A stretch of 64,000 nucleotides of DNA from Megalobrama amblycephala (GCF_018812025.1 NC_063045.1:48552691-48616690), one strand, 5' to 3'; counted from the first letter of the stretch, positions 32,785-44,740 are shown. The notes: a model not told the origin generated them from the sequence alone. Translations and numbers: made by a program.

Positions 32785-33891
32785 GTAAGATCAACATTTA
32801 AGATTATATAATTGCGTTTTTGGTGCAGTTCAAGCAGATGCGTGATGCTGAAAGTAGGTTACATTTCTATTCATTGCGCGCGTGACTCTTCCACGCGCAT
32901 CCGAGTTTATATATCAGAAACTCTTTACGAGGTTTTAACCAGGTTGGTTTCAGGTTTGTCTGGCTCTTTAAGCTTTGGACTGTGCGCTGATGAAATATTA
33001 ATACACAGCACGTAATATTATTCTTAAAAATAGGCAAGCGATGCCGCACTGCAGCTGACAACTACTAGAGGTTATACTTATTGCACGCGCTTAACTAGCA
33101 CTATTAAAACACACAGTTAATGATCTTTTTAAGACTAGAGAGGCGGTGCATGGCAACAGTCGCCCATGGGACCAGTGTTTGTGAACTCTTATATGCTGTC
33201 TCAGACACACACCAAGAAATTATAGAAGCGTGTATTTGTTGCTGTCTATATCTGTACTCAATATGTGGCATGTGAGGACGTGATTTAAAGGGCGGATACA
33301 AAACCTACATGTTTACATTGTATTTGAGATAGGCTTGGAACTCTGCTGTCTAGATATCAAAACAAATCTTGTACAGAATAATTCAAGAAACATCCAGGTC
33401 ATGAAAATAAATGGATAAACCCAAGTGTGTCCACAGAGAGGTGCTGTTTTACCTTTAGTACGCAGCCGTGCATGTCACAATAAATTTTTGCTGTGCTTTT
33501 AACTTTAAAATCGTTATTGTTGTAATTAGTTGTAGCTAATTACTTTGGATGATCATGTTTGAGTAATTTAGAGTGTTTTTGGAGTGCTCACACATGAACG
33601 CACACAGACTTCTGAAGCTATATTCGAAAGAACCACTCACAAACAAGTGTTTTTTTTATAGTAAGTCAACGATATTTACTTTACATTACACCTAAACCCA
33701 ACCCTTACATGAACCTGCTGCATTATTAGATCTAAAGCACAAACAATTTAGCTGATTTATGGACCTTTCAGATTGTGACGACCACTTCAAATGCCTTCAC
33801 TATATTTCTGACATGTACCTTTACACACAGAGACCTCTGAAGCTACATAAGCGAAGACCTCTGCAATGATTTTCATATTAAGAAAATTATA
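32785..33891. other. No gene seen
   Basis: Low-copy DNA; it would be intronic if the exon at 32772 is real. Confidence 0.4.
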
Positions 33892-34002
33892 TTAAAGGGA
33901 TAGTTCACCCAAAAATGAAAATTATCCCATGATTCACTCACCCTCAAGCCATCCTAGGTGTCCTATCTTCTTTCAGACGGACACAATTGGAGATATATTT
34001 AA

Positions 34003-34677
34003 AGGTCCCGTTCTTCGTGATCCCATGTTTCAAACTTTAGTTAGTGTGTAATGTTGTTGTTAGAGTATAAATAAAATCTGTAAAATTTTAAAGCTCAAAG
34101 TTCAATGCCAAGCGAGATATTTTATTTAACAGAAGTCGCCTACATCGAACGGCCAGTTTGGACTACATCCCTCTACTTCCTTCTTTAATGACATCACTAA
34201 AACAGTTTTTTGACTAACCTCCGCCCACAGGAATACACAAGAGTTGCGTTTGTAGAGTGTGTTTGTCGCCATGTCGTCGAAACGCTGTTATTTTCATCCC
34301 GCAGTCCAATCACCGGGTCTGATTCCGGCTCAAATTGATAGGGTAAAATTAAAGACATGTTTACAATAACACTGAGCGCGTGCATCTCCACGTTATGGTA
34401 AGAGGCGTGACCTTTCCGGGCAAGGTTCGCTAAGCTGCTGTCGAATCACAACACAGGAACCGCTGGCACAATCAGAACTCGTTACGTATTTCTGAAGGAG
34501 GGACTTCATAGAACAAGGAAGTCATCAGCCCGTTTTTATGACAGTGGAAACAGCGGTATACAGATAAGTAAATTATGTGAAAAATACTGTGTTTTTTTAC
34601 ACGCGAAACATGAACACATTATATTGCACACTATAAACACAATCAAAGCTTCAAAAAAACCACGAAAAACGGGACCT
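34003..34677. mobile_element. Nested TTAA element (AGGTCCCG ends)
   Basis: 675 bp with ends AGGTCCCGTT and AACGGGACCT, flanked by TTAA at 33999-34002 and 34678-34681. The opposite arm of the host element (near 35610-35632) reads GGATATTTTTAAATATATC, the inverse of the joined flanks with a single TTAA: a built-in empty site. Contains a short ATG-started frame near 34271 that does not resemble a full protein. Confidence 0.88.
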
Positions 34678-34964
34678 TTAAAAATATCCTTAGTCCTCCA
34701 AGGTTTATAATGGCAGTGAATGGGGGGGGGCCGTGTTTTGAAGTCAATAATAATGCATCCATCCATTAAAAAAAGTAATCCATATGACTCCATGGGGTTA
34801 AGAAAGGCCTTCCGAAGTGAAGCAATGCCTTTTTGAAGAAAAAATATCCATATTTAAAACGTTATAAATTCAAAAACTAGCTTCCGGCGGATGACCGTAC
34901 GCAGAATGCACAAGTCGACTTGCGCCAAATGAGTAATCCTCAAAAGCCATGTATGACACAGGAT

Positions 34965-35233
34965 CAGTGTTGCTAAGTCCGCAGTTTTCCCGCTGAATTG
35001 GGCTACTTTTACAACGTTGCAGCGGGTTATTTTTCATGTCTGCGGGTTGAAGCGACCCCACATAACATGATATTTAGCCTCTGGAATGCAAATTTTACTT
35101 GGCGAACCCAGCCAAAAACGTGGATTTTTCCCCCCGGATTGTGATTTTTATCGGGGGAGCCCTCCTGAGACGTGATTAGGCTAGTTTTGAGTAGCAATTG
35201 GGTGGGTTTTGTTGTGAAAACCTGGCAACCCTG
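34965..35233. mobile_element. Nested hAT-type element (CAGTGTTGC / GGCAACCCTG ends)
   Basis: 269 bp inserted in the same fold-back element. Flanking 8-bp repeats are CACAGGAT (34957-34964) and CGCAGGAT (35234-35241), 7 of 8 identical, as expected for hAT insertions, and the CAG ... CTG termini also fit. Non-coding. Confidence 0.8.
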
Positions 35234-35737
35234 CGCAGGATGTAGGAGTATTGCAACAAATTTAAACTTCTCTTATCTTATATCAAAATTTCTCTTTAAA
35301 AATGATTGTTTTAGACTTATAATCCGTGACCGGTGATTTGATATGCTCTATCCTCTGTGCCTCCACTTTCGTCATTACGTTGAGTGTCAGGTCAAAGGAT
35401 ACTCTTGCGCCGCAAATCGGTCGTTCACCAGAAGCTAGTTATTGGAATTTATGGATATTTTTCTTACAAACACGGATCGCTTTGCTTCAGAAGACCTTTA
35501 TTAACCCACTGGAGTCGTATGGATTACTTTTTTTATGGATTGATGCATTATTATTGACTTCAAAATGCGGCCCCCCATTCACAACCATTATAAACCTTGG
35601 AGGAGCAAGGATATTTTTAAATATATCTCTGATTGTGTTCGTCTGAAAGAAGATTGTCATATACACCTTGTATGGCTTGAGGGTAAGTAAATCATGGGAT
35701 AATGTTAATTTTTGTGTGAACTACAGTATCCCTTTAA

Positions 35738-36731
35738 CAATAGCATACTTAACCCTCACAGAAACCAGTTGATACACATAAATGGAAATCAAAACATAAT
35801 TTGGCTGTCAGTGTTTGACATATTTGTGAACACATTATTTAAAAACTCAAATCCTTACCAACACACACAAATCAGTTTTAATTAAAATATCTTTCAATAT
35901 CAGCCACTTTCATTTGCATATTTTATTTTTGTCAGCAGCTTTAAAGTTTGCTATTCTGTTATTATGTACCTGCCTAAAAAAAACCTGTTATTTTTTCCTC
36001 TGAGGAGTGACAGCAGAGTCATAACACTTTTACTAATGCTCAGCCTGCAGCTTCATACCAGCCTGCTCTGGGAACTGCTTCCTCATTTTCTTCTCATTAC
36101 AAAAGAATGTGTGGGTTTGAGTTGAGGCAAGAGATGGGATGGAGAAAGAGAGAGGGGGGATTTGTTTGTGTGCTTAAATCATTCTGCATCAGCTGTGGCA
36201 CTGAGCCCCTCCTCAATGCAAATGTACAATAACAGACAATAAAATGATAAGGAGTTATGACTGTTTATTGTTGCCATTCCTAGCAGTAGGGGTCTATGCT
36301 TACAGCCCCGGGGTACAGAAAAGGGTCTGGAATGCATAATAATTTTGAGCAGCACAGATGTGTTTACATGAAAGCTGTATGTCTTCGTCAAATAGCGTGT
36401 GGTTTTACTGCTCCAAGGGTTTCTACTAGACTCTCAGCTGGTGACACACTATAGGACAACAAAATTTAGTCTCAGATGCCATATGTGAATTTAACATATT
36501 ATATTTTGATATTTATGCATTTGGAAGACACTGTCATCCAAAGAGACTTAATTCGAGGTATACTTGTTACTGGTTTGTGCTTTCCCTGCATGAACCCATG
36601 ACCTTGTGCTGTGCCAGTTGAGTGAAATACTATGCTTTTCTTTTTTGCAGCGAGACTGATAGACAGACAGTAGTAGGTACAAGTAGGTAGATAGGGGATT
36701 ATAAATGTAGTTAGATCGATTGATAGACATA
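35738..36731. other. No gene seen
   Basis: Low-copy DNA; no supported feature. Confidence 0.5.
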
Positions 36732-36995
36732 AGGGGCTTTCACACCAGAGGAACCTTTTCATAGTTCTTAGAACTATTGGCTGAAGTAACTGGATTTTGC
36801 CACATTCTCACCACAGGAACTAGGAACAATTTTAGTTCTAGGAACTCCTTTTGGGGGAACTAAATTAGCTACTTTCGTCCACTTCACAGTTCCTGTTCCT
36901 GGTGCGAATGCAACCAGGAACATGGCCTGGGGGAGAAATTAGTTCTTTGGGAACTATCCTAGTGGCTAGTTCCTATAAAAGTGGCGAAAGCCCCT
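36732..36995. mobile_element. Small inverted-repeat element (AGGGGCTTTCACAC ends)
   Basis: 264 bp. It starts AGGGGCTTTCACACC and ends GGCGAAAGCCCCT, with internal AGTTCC/GGAACT words repeated in both directions. A 3-bp ATA on each side (36729-36731 and 36996-36998) could be the target duplication, which would fit PIF/Harbinger-type elements. A one-ended relative lies at 55683-55800. Confidence 0.65.
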
Positions 36996-36999
36996 ATAC

Positions 37000-37002
<3 letters not shown>

Positions 37003-37092
<90 letters not shown>
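37003..37092. repeat. (GACA)n(GATA)n microsatellite
   Basis: Six or so GACA units followed by about 15 GATA units. A GGAT-rich patch follows near 37161-37185. Confidence 0.95.
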
Positions 37093-38172
37093 CAGGTAGT
37101 CAGTTAGTCATATATGGACATTCGGACGGACAGACTGACAGATATCATATATGTACATGTATGGATGGATAGATGGATGGATGGATGAAAAGCCATGAAT
37201 GTGTAATAATAAAGTAGGTTTAAATTTAATATCATGTTTACTATAAAGGTCAGGTCAGGTAGAAATAGCTCCTTTAGTTAACAAGTGCACATTTTGCTTT
37301 TTACAGTGCTGTGCTCAAGTGGCACCATGTACGAAAAGCACAGCTTTTTATAAGTGACAAAAGTCTAAATTCACGCTTTCTTTCCCTAATGCTGCTTGCA
37401 GCCTTCATCTCATCCCCACTGAACCATAAGATGGAGATGTTAAGTGTAGACGAGATGATTCTGCGGGCCAAAAGACTCCTGTTTTTTTTTTTTGGCAGGT
37501 GAGATTGTGGATTTGAAGCAGCAGGAGCCCACTGGCTGCTTGCTGTAATGAGCCTGTTTCTTTTTCTGCCCACTTCTGCGATACCCTCTCTTAACCCCAG
37601 ATTGCTCCAGGTTCTCTACAATATGGCACCTCTATTTCCATTATCCCTCCACCTGCGTGAGAGCCTCAGCCTTGGAGTAGAAGCAGCGCAGATTAAATAA
37701 AGGTTTGAAACACAAAAAAATCTATTGGCTGATGCGCAGGCAGGAAACAGGAGGCTACTTACCATACAAAGTGCTACTGGCTGGGCAGTGAGCCGGTGCG
37801 GCTCGTTGGCCCATTTTAATAGCTTGTTCAGTTGAAAGCTCGTTTAGTCAGAGATCTCACATGAAGCCAGAAAGAAATGGAGCCACGTCCACCCCCCACC
37901 TGTGGCAGAGAAAACCTCTCGTACACACCAGATTGCAAACCTACTCTTAATGATGATTCAGTGAAAGTGTGTGAATACTGCCCTCCTCGCTCTATAATTT
38001 ACAAGCATTTCTATGTTTGTAGGTGTCTGTGGCCAGAGGCATGCATGCTGCATGTGGCCAACCATCAGCATGTGGAAATCACACTGTGTTCACCAAAATA
38101 GCGCTGGAAGTGACTGTTCAATTTGTACGTGATTAAGAGACTCGAAATGATAGTTCAACAAGTCTTAAAAAA

Positions 38173-38175
<3 letters not shown>
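37093..38175. other. No gene seen
   Basis: Low-copy DNA. An open plus-strand stretch at 37311-37502 and another at 37877-38101 have no homology I recognise and no clear splice context. Confidence 0.4.

Positions 38176-38244
<69 letters not shown>
38176..38244. repeat. (TA)n microsatellite
   Basis: Pure TA dinucleotide run. Confidence 0.97.
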
Positions 38245-38246
<2 letters not shown>

Positions 38247-38422
38247 CCGATGATAGGATCATAGTGGCAGAGACTTGCAGAAACTCCATGTTCCGTTAAC
38301 TACAGACAGTATACTGGTATAAATTGATATGTTAGCAGCGTTATGAAGCATAAATAAATAATGCTTCGAACATCTCACATGCAGCACATTGAATAATTAA
38401 CGTGAGAAATCATTATGCTTAA

Positions 38423-38560
38423 AGGGATATTTCACTCACCCTCAAGTCGGTCCAAACCCATATGAGAAAATAAACAAATAAAAAAAACAACACACTTTTC
38501 AAAATTTCTTTTCAAATGTATGTATGATACCATTGTTGTCAGATTTTAAATTGCTGATTT
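38423..38560. mobile_element. Left-end fragment of an AGGGATA-type TTAA element
   Basis: It begins AGGGATATTTCACTCACC after TTAA (38419-38422) and continues CTCAAGTCGGTCCAAACCCA, like the left part of related fold-back elements. No right end is found; a (TA)n tract follows. Confidence 0.5.
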
Positions 38561-38604
38561 GAAATATATGCTACAATACCTACATAACAATTATAGTGTT
38601 TTTT

Positions 38605-38610
<6 letters not shown>

Positions 38611-38665
<55 letters not shown>
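38611..38665. repeat. (TA)n microsatellite
   Basis: Pure TA run. Confidence 0.97.
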
Positions 38666-38667
<2 letters not shown>

Positions 38668-40225
38668 CTATAAAATAATAATAATATTATTACAAATATT
38701 AAACAAAATAAGAAATCAAAAATGGAGTATTTTAAGAAAAATAATATAATAATAATTTAATAAATTTACAGTACAACTGTATAATATTTAATAATATTGC
38801 TGCTTTTCACTCTAAAACATACAGTATAGCACATATATTTATTTAATTAAATCACAGCCTTTAGAATTGTACTAAGCCATATCTCGCTTTTATATTTTAA
38901 TTTACTGTGCAATATATAAAGTGCAGACATAGTATGTGTAAAACAGGCCTAATTGCCCAATTATGGGCTAAATACACTGTTTTTCTAACATTATACACTG
39001 AGTCATACACTAGAAATGTTGTTTAGAAAAGGGAACAGCCATGAACTCATTTGTATATATGTCACATCTTCTTAATAATGTTTTTATTCACTGCCGCTCA
39101 CTTCGTTGATGGGTAATCACTATAGTATGCTCATATTTAGCATTTGTAGAATCATAAAAATAGATCCCCGCCAAGTCTGACCCCTTTACTGTGTCATACA
39201 GATGATTAACCCAAACTCTCAGCAAACATTTGGCCCTCTTTTTCTTTGGAGTGTTAATTAAATCTGAAGGGTAGGAAGGCGCGGTCATTAGCTGATGATA
39301 ATTAGGAGTCAACGAGAGAAAAAGCAAACAATAATCTTTCGGCAGAGGTCTGCCATGTCACCGCCTATTGAGAGATTAATGATGTATTAACGGGAGAAGA
39401 GAGGAACCGTACGGCGAAAGGTCATCAGTGACGCGAGTTCCCTTTGGAAATGGGGAGGCACGATGCCGGGTTCTGTTTGTGCTTGTCAGCTAGCTGTCTC
39501 CCTGACCGGTGAATGGTGTTTGTATAGCGGAGTAGAGTACTTCCTGCATATGATTTCCATTTTATTAACTTGGAGTCAAGTGAGCTGGGGGTGAAAGTAG
39601 AAAATGATGCACCTCTTTGCCAAGTGCATACATCTTCTGGGACCTTGCTTGACATAAAAGACATAAAGGTCAAAACAAGAAGGTCTATAAGACCTGGAGA
39701 ACACTATCTGTCATCATTCCCATTCACCTCAAGCAGATGCTCAGCTGGCGCAGGACCCCTGAAATTGATCCCTAAAAACAGATCAGTCACAGGCAAAAAA
39801 TATACTATAATATAATGACACATTTATGATTTTATACATCCAGGACTCAACAGTAAGGAAGTTTACAAGGCATAAAAATTCATATTATAAAAAAGGGCTG
39901 CCAGTGGAGAAAGATGATTTCGCGCTCAGGTCAGTTACGACATCTACCAGCGGGGGCTAATTGGGCCATGTTAACCAGCCAAACTCTTAACTCCTTGGTT
40001 GGCATAGTGGTATGATTTATTTCCACTAAGGGATGACAAAGGTCTCAAGTTCATCTCTCTAAGGAATATACTTGTTTTTATCAGACCAAGTGCAATTGCA
40101 GCGGTAAATGTTGAATTTTATGTCAGTAGATATCTGATAACACATTTTATTTTGACCATTTTGGGCTGTAAATACAAATTTCAGGGTTAAAGTTAGTTTA
40201 GCCTACTTTCTTTACCTTTGTGCCT
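38666..40225. other. No gene seen
   Basis: AT-rich then mixed low-copy DNA, without supported features. Confidence 0.5.
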
Positions 40226-40229
40226 TTAA

Positions 40230-40983
40230 AGGGATAGTTCACCCAAAAATGAAAATGATTCCATAATTTACTCACCTTCAAGCCATCCTAGGTGTATATG
40301 TCTTTCTTCTTTCAGCAGAACACAATCGGAGTTATATTACATAATATCCTGGCTCTTCCCAGCTTTGTAATTGCTATGAATAGAGCCTGAGTTTTTGAAG
40401 CTCCAAAAAGCACATCCATCCATCATAAAAGTAATCCATAAGACTCCAATGTGTTAATAATGCCATCTGAAGTGAAGCGATGGGTTTTTATAAGAAAGGG
40501 AAGGGTGACCTCTGACCCCACGTATGACGTAGGACGTAGCGTGTCTTCTCTTATATCGAAATCCTACAACATTTTTATATAAAATTGATCTTTTTAGACT
40601 TGTAATTCATGACCACCATCTTGTTTTGCTCTATTCTCTGTGCTCTTGCATTAGTCAATTCTCACCTAAGCTTACACTACTCTTACTTCATAGGTTGTAT
40701 GTCATACATGGGGTCAGAGGTCACCCTTCTGCCGGAACTTGACTCTCTCGTGAATGCTTGTACTGCTGTTGCCAGAAGCCTGTGATTATAGTTTATTAAG
40801 TTTTAAATATGGATATGGGCTTCAAAATCTAGGGTACCATTCACTCCCATTACAAGGCTTGGAAGAGCCAGGATATTTTTTAAAATAACTCAGATTGTGT
40901 TTGGCTGAAAGAAGAAAGTCATATACAATATAAATGGATGAGTAAATTATGGGATAATTTACATTTTTGGGTGAACTATTCCT
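40230..40983. mobile_element. Fold-back TTAA element, uninterrupted copy
   Basis: 754 bp from AGGGATAGTTCACCCAAAAA to the inverted GGGTGAACTATTCCT, flanked by TTAA (40226-40229 and 40984-40987). The arms of more than 300 bp share CCATCCTAGGTGTATATG-type and GACTCCAATGTGTTAAT-type stretches with 33896-35733. This copy serves as the reference for the insertions in that element. Non-coding; a transcript through it would fold into a long hairpin. Confidence 0.85.
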
Positions 40984-41164
40984 TTAACATTCAGGGTGTT
41001 CAGAACAGTGTGGTTATTTTTAACTAAAACTAAAGCTAAAATGTAAAAAAAAATGTTTCTGTTATTTAAAATGAATTTGAAACAGAATATAAATATTAAA
41101 TTAAAAGTAATTAAATAACTTAATTGAAATTAAAATGTAACCTTAGCAGCTAACCGAAATAAAG

Positions 41165-41919
41165 TATTTTCTGGAATGTAAGTCACGTTTTTTTTTATTA
41201 ACTGAAACAAGCTGTGATTTATAGTCCAAAGCGACTTATATAATGCTATTAATGTCAAGCACGCTAAACGTGCAAGACGCACTTGAAACAAAACATGCTG
41301 AATGAGGGAGGTATGTGAGCCCAGGTTTACTTGTATACACTGTAAAAAAGAATTGTTGGTTTAACTTAAAAAAGTTTCCTGGTTGCCTTAAAATTTTGAG
41401 TTCATTGAAATTAAAAATTTGAGTTAATACAATGAAGGCGATTCATTTATTCAACAAAAACTCAAAATATTATGTTACTGAACCATATGAATTATCTAAG
41501 TTGATTTGACAAAAGAAAAAAATGTTATATAATGTGATAACAAATCATGAAAATAATTTGTTTTACAGTGTAGCATATTTGCCCACATGTCGACAGTTTC
41601 AGTTTGGTTTAAATAAATTGGCTTGGCTTTTATAATTTATGTTGTTTACAATTAATGCCACTATAATTTATACTTGTTTTATACATATATATTTTTTTAT
41701 TCCTGTTCTGTTGTGAATACAGTTAATTTGAAGAATTTGTTGTTCAGTGAGGGGTACTAAAATACATGTTTATTAGTTTTTTTTTAATTTTTTTTAACCA
41801 GTATTTTACTTTAATTCTGAATGTAACAGTAAATTGTGACTTAGTCAAAGATTCTCTCACCAATGCAATTTTGACCCCGTGCGACTTACAGTCAAGTGTG
41901 ACTTATTTTCCAGAAAATA
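41165..41919. mobile_element. Middle element of the nest (TATTTTCTGGAA ends)
   Basis: It begins TATTTTCTGGAATGTAAGTC and ends with the inverse GACTTATTTTCCAGAAAATA. Internal GCGACTTATA and GCGACTTACAG words are typical of a fish non-autonomous family. Interrupted by 41338-41570. Confidence 0.65.
41338..41570. mobile_element. Innermost element of the nest (CACTGTAAAA ends, TA flanks)
   Basis: 233 bp, CACTGTAAAA to TTTTACAGTG, with TA on both sides (41336-41337 and 41571-41572), the Tc1/mariner-type duplication. Non-coding. Confidence 0.75.
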
Positions 41920-42083
41920 CTGTATTAAAATTGCTAAAATTAACATGAAAATAAATTAACGCTAAATAGAAAAAAAGAAGCACATAACAAAATTATTAAA
42001 ACTTAAACTTAAATGAAAATGAAAACTGAATTTAAAATATATTAACAAATACTATACAAGGAAAAAATACTAAAATAACCCTG

Positions 42084-43117
42084 AAAGGATTTCGGGTGAC
42101 AGTCCTCTTCAGTCCTGCTCTAGAGATGCTTCTGCGTATCTCGCATGATAATAACCAAAGACTTACATAATGAACATCGCTGGACCGTTTTGGTCGCTCT
42201 GAAGTCTTTCCAGTTGCTTTAATGAAGGTGAGTTAAAATAGAGAATGTGCTCATTTGAACTGCACCATCTAAAGTGAATACTTTGTCCATAAGGCTCTTA
42301 AATGATTTACTGCATTCAGAAAAGATGAGAGCTTTGCCTTGATCCCGACAGTTTAAAAATTGAGCGCTCATTATCACAGTCTGTTAAAAGACAGAACAAG
42401 GACGTCAGGTCTGGCGCGTGTATTTTCCCCCCTTTTCCTTCTAGACGTTTGTATCTCAACTGAAAGCAGGAGAAAATACACCTTGAACATCAAGAGCGTT
42501 TGACAGGAGCCATCCAGATCTGTGATTCGACATGGCAGCCTTCACTTTCCTTGAGACATGACGTAAAGACGTGTTCAAACACATCTCGGACTTCGCATAA
42601 AATTAGCTCGTGGAAATAATGCGAGAGGACGTTCTTCGCTGCTATATTGGCGGCTAGCATGTCAGCGGTCGCTCTGAGTGTTGGCCATGCTTTATTTTGG
42701 GAGACAAGACGAAGAAAGGACTGTCCCTTTCCATGGCATGTTTTCCTGTCTCACTTTGCTGATGCGGCCTGACACCGAGCCAACAGAGGTGGCTAAACAC
42801 GGAAAAGCACACAGAGTTTATAGAACTGCCTTCTTATTTTCAACCTGTATTTGAGGGCATGCGTTACCTTCCCTGCCTTAGGCTGGGCAGCCTGTCAGAT
42901 AGTGTTCTGGGCACTTTTCCCCAGTGGAGCCTTAGGCAGGCGCTAGTGCTGGTGCCAGAGCTGGTGCTCAGCCGGAGGATCTGACTTGACAGCAGAATTA
43001 TGTATCTAACTATGATACTTCTTAACCTGCTAACAAAGAAATATAGCGCATTATGGTTGTTTACTTAGACTGAACAATTTTGGTGTAGGATTTATTTAGA
43101 AATTGCTAGTGATTCTA
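42084..43117. other. No gene seen
   Basis: About 1 kb, less AT-rich than its surroundings (42400-43000). I looked for exons and found no frame with good splice sites; it could hold conserved regulatory DNA. Confidence 0.4.
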
Positions 43118-43618
43118 ATGAAATTCTGTCATTTATTACTCACCCTCATGTCGTTCTACACCCGTAAGACCTTTGTTCATCTTCAGAACACAAATTAAGA
43201 TATTTTTAATAAAATCTGATGGCTCAGCGAGGCCTCCATTGCCAGCAAGGTAATTAACACTTTCCGATGCCCAGAAAGTTATTAAAAACATATTTAAAAC
43301 AGTTCATGTGAGTGCAGTGGTTCAAACTTAATATTATAAAGTGACGAGAATAATTTTTGTGTGCCAAAAAAACAAACAAAATAATGACTTTTCAACAATA
43401 TCTAGTGATCGACGATTTCAAAATACTGCTTCATGAAGCTTCGAAGCTTTATGAATCTTTTGTTTTCGAATCAGAGGTTCGGAGCGTGTTTTAAACTGCC
43501 AAAGTCACGTGAACTATTGAAATTTCGAAACACTTATGACGTAAGGAAGACTCGTTTACTGAAATCGCGTGACTTTGACGCTCCGAACCACTGATTCGAA
43601 ACAAAAGATTCGTAAAAC
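43118..43618. mobile_element. Fold-back element fragment (TTACTCACCCTCATG type)
   Basis: It shares TTACTCACCCTCATGTCGTT and AAGACCTTTGTTCATCTTC, in inverse orientation, with 56960-57351. An internal hairpin (AAAGTCACGTGAAC and CGCGTGACTTTGACG; TTTCGAATC words) lies at 43430-43615. Both ends are incomplete; the right side is cut by the next element at a TTAA. Confidence 0.65.
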
Positions 43619-43622
43619 TTAA

Positions 43623-44740
43623 AGGGATACTCCACCGTTTTTTCATATTAAACTATGTTATTCCCTTAACTAAGACGAGTTGATACATACCTGTCTCGTC
43701 TCAGTGCGTGCACTAAATCGCTCTGTCTTGCGGCGAAACTTTGTTAGCACTTAGCTTAGCCCAGTTCATTCAATAGGGGCCAAGCAGAGAAGCTACCAAA
43801 CACCTCCACGTTTTCCCTATTTAAATACAGTTACTCGAGTAGTGTAACTCGACCTAGGACGGTGACACAAAACAAAACGTTGCGCTTTTCTAAACGTGTA
43901 AAATGGATAACTATATTGTATTGCGGAATACCATAGCAAGTGCTCGGGAGCACTTTGACTTGGCGCAGTAATATCTTCACTCGTGAAAAGTCCTCTCACC
44001 GGCCCCCGCTCCCTCTCATTTCCGTCAATAGAACCAACGTGACTTTTACCACCTGTGCTATTAGCAAACTGCAAGAGATCATTTGCAATGGCGGACTTTG
44101 TAGATGATTATGACTTGTTTGTAGCAGACCCAGAGCCATATCTGTTTGAACCCGAGTACACGGAGGAGGAATTAGCTCTTATGGACCGTGAGAGGGAAAA
44201 AGATACGAACCAGAACAGACCGGAGCCGGCGAAAGAACACGGGCAAACAGCAATTGGTGGTGCAAGTGTGACTGTTGCGAACAGCAACGGTGTTTTTGGA
44301 TTCGTGTTCAAAGCAGCTAACCAAGCTCTCCGCTGTATGTGGTGAGTTGGAATTCTGTGAAACATGACGGCACTATATACCTTCTCCTTGTTATCACAAC
44401 CATTTACGATGCACGTTATAACCATGATTGTCCACAAACTATCTTCCTACAACCTGATACTTCATCAACTCTGCTCAAACTATTACTACTGGTGCAGGTC
44501 ACGTTGGTTCTATTGACGGAAATGAGAGGGAGCGGGGGCCGGTGAGAGGACTTTTCACGAGTGAAGATATTACTGCGCCAAGTCAAAGTGCTCCCGAGCA
44601 CTTGCTATGGTATTCCGCCATACAATATAGTTATCCATTTTACACGCTTAGAAAAGCGCAACGTTTTGTTTTGTGTCACCGTCCTAGGTCAAGTTACACT
44701 ACTCGAGTAACTGTATTTAAATAGGGAAAACGTGGAGGTG
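43623..44740 (+). mobile_element. TTAA fold-back element enclosing a captured exon (right end lost)
   Basis: It starts AGGGATACTCCACCG after TTAA (43619-43622). Nearly identical 242-243-bp arms at 43801-44043 and 44499-44740 flank a 455-bp centre holding the frame at 44088-44345. The counterpart of the first 178 bp is missing on the right, where another repeat fragment starts. Kolobok/T2-like by target and terminus. Confidence 0.8.
44088..44345 (+). CDS. Transposon-carried acidic protein, N-terminal exon
   Basis: 85 codons from ATG 44088 (in the context GCAATGG; an upstream in-frame Met at 44055 is less likely). The start is acidic and aromatic (MADFVDDYDLFVADPEPYLFEPEY), followed by a charged stretch and a GAS/NSNG linker. 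The frame runs into a stop just after a strong GTGAGT donor at about 44342, so it looks like a first exon whose downstream exons are absent here. I recognise this N-terminus as one that occurs on many repeated fish loci, often ahead of a cysteine-rich domain resembling the P2X7 intracellular region; that domain is not present here. Function unknown. It sits in the loop between two long inverted arms, so a spliced host role is doubtful. Confidence 0.6.
   Translation: MADFVDDYDLFVADPEPYLFEPEYTEEELALMDREREKDTNQNRPEPAKEHGQTAIGGASVTVANSNGVFGFVFKAANQALRCMW

Larger units (their letters stand above)
33896..35733. mobile_element. Large fold-back element, TTAA-flanked, with two nested insertions
   Basis: The ends are AGGGATAGTTCACCCAAAAA and an inverted diverged copy ending AGTATCCCT, flanked by TTAA (33892-33895 and 35734-35737). 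Subtracting the insertions at 34003-34677 and 34965-35233 leaves about 0.9 kb of two long inverted arms, close in layout to the uninterrupted relative at 40230-40983. Each arm carries TAAACCTTGGAGGA-type and TCCATATGACTCC-type words. Non-coding. Kolobok/T2-like by target and ends. Confidence 0.85.
41011..42083. mobile_element. Outer element of a three-layer nest (ACTAAAACTAAA family)
   Basis: The left part (41011-41164) starts GGTTATTTTTAACTAAAACT; the right part (41920-42083) ends TACTAAAATAACCCTG. Both are rich in AAAACTTAAACTAAAATGAA-type sequence shared with 46010-46515 and 63655-63775. The middle is occupied by the element at 41165-41919. No clear target duplication. Confidence 0.55.

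Noticed and set aside
37877..38101. Cys/Pro-containing 74-codon frame
   Set aside because: No recognised domain, no splice or promoter context; its length is within chance expectation.
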